A DNA stretch of 7,770 nt. Source: a bacterium. Its GTDB lineage: Bacteria > Pseudomonadota > Gammaproteobacteria > Burkholderiales > Burkholderiaceae_C. This document shows positions 5,861-7,770 of the stretch, one piece after another (the first letter of the stretch is position 1; the number at the start of each line of letters is the position of its first letter). The notes beneath the pieces were generated by a model, which saw only the letters and a program-made list of their open reading frames with translations, did not search any database and was not told the origin of the DNA. The DNA is taken from contig JAVBYK010000453.1 of assembly GCA_030824095.1 (NCBI GenBank), positions 1 to 7,770 of the forward strand. The letters run 5' to 3'. Made by a program: the position numbers and the translations under genes.

Positions 5861-5902
5861 AAAAGGCGGCAAAGGCGCCCATGCTAAGGCGCCTTTGCCG
5901 CC
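5861..5902 (-). terminator. Intrinsic terminator of clpB (perfect 15-bp hairpin with T-tail)
   Basis: The arms GGCGGCAAAGGCGCC (5865-5879) and GGCGCCTTTGCCGCC (5888-5902) are exact inverted complements separated by eight bases. Read on the minus strand, the stem is followed at once by TTTT (5864-5861), the layout of a Rho-independent terminator, about 50 bases after the clpB stop. On the plus strand no T-run follows, so it works in the clpB direction. It ends six bases before the thioesterase ATG at 5854. Confidence 0.85.
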
Positions 5903-5952
5903 GGGATCGTCCAACTGGCGACAGGGCTTCTCCGTCCCGCCGCCCGGAAGCG

Positions 5953-7770
<1,818 letters not shown>

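Overview
The window is GC-rich, tightly packed bacterial DNA. Protein similarity (recognised by eye), codon use and an intergenic repeat style all point to a betaproteobacterium of the order Burkholderiales, most likely the family Comamonadaceae (Rhodoferax/Polaromonas/Acidovorax-like). This placement is inference, because no marker RNA gene is present. Seven protein-coding genes fill almost everything, two of them cut by the window edges. No tRNA, rRNA, CRISPR array, insertion sequence or integrase was found.

Left part (1-4230, all minus strand): a four-gene series read right to left. It starts with a small exported four-cysteine protein (3835-4230). Next come a two-domain KaiC ATPase with a long charged coiled-coil tail (2071-3816), a KaiB protein (1784-2074) and a PAS-GAF-GGDEF-EAL signalling protein whose end lies beyond base 1. 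kaiC and kaiB overlap by four bases (ATGA), and kaiB and the signalling gene overlap by one (TGATG), so these three are almost certainly co-transcribed and translationally coupled. This is the most interesting content: a KaiA-less KaiBC timing or stress module tied directly to a cyclic-di-GMP type output protein. Its GGDEF site is degenerate (GADHF), while the start of the EAL domain looks intact. In KaiC, one of the two usual neighbouring phosphorylation residues is alanine.

Middle (4231-5341): a 202-base divergent intergenic region holds AT-rich inverted and direct repeats and an operator-like cluster of ATTTGG hexamers. It is followed by a plus-strand LigB/YgiD-type extradiol dioxygenase (4433-5341).

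Right part (5342-7770, minus strand): a hotdog-fold PaaI-type thioesterase gene converges on the dioxygenase gene with no base between the stop codons. Upstream of it lies the 3' two-thirds of clpB, the AAA+ disaggregase, which runs off the right edge. A perfect 15-bp hairpin with a T-tail sits between clpB and the thioesterase gene. It fits an intrinsic terminator for clpB, yet it ends only a few bases before the thioesterase start codon.
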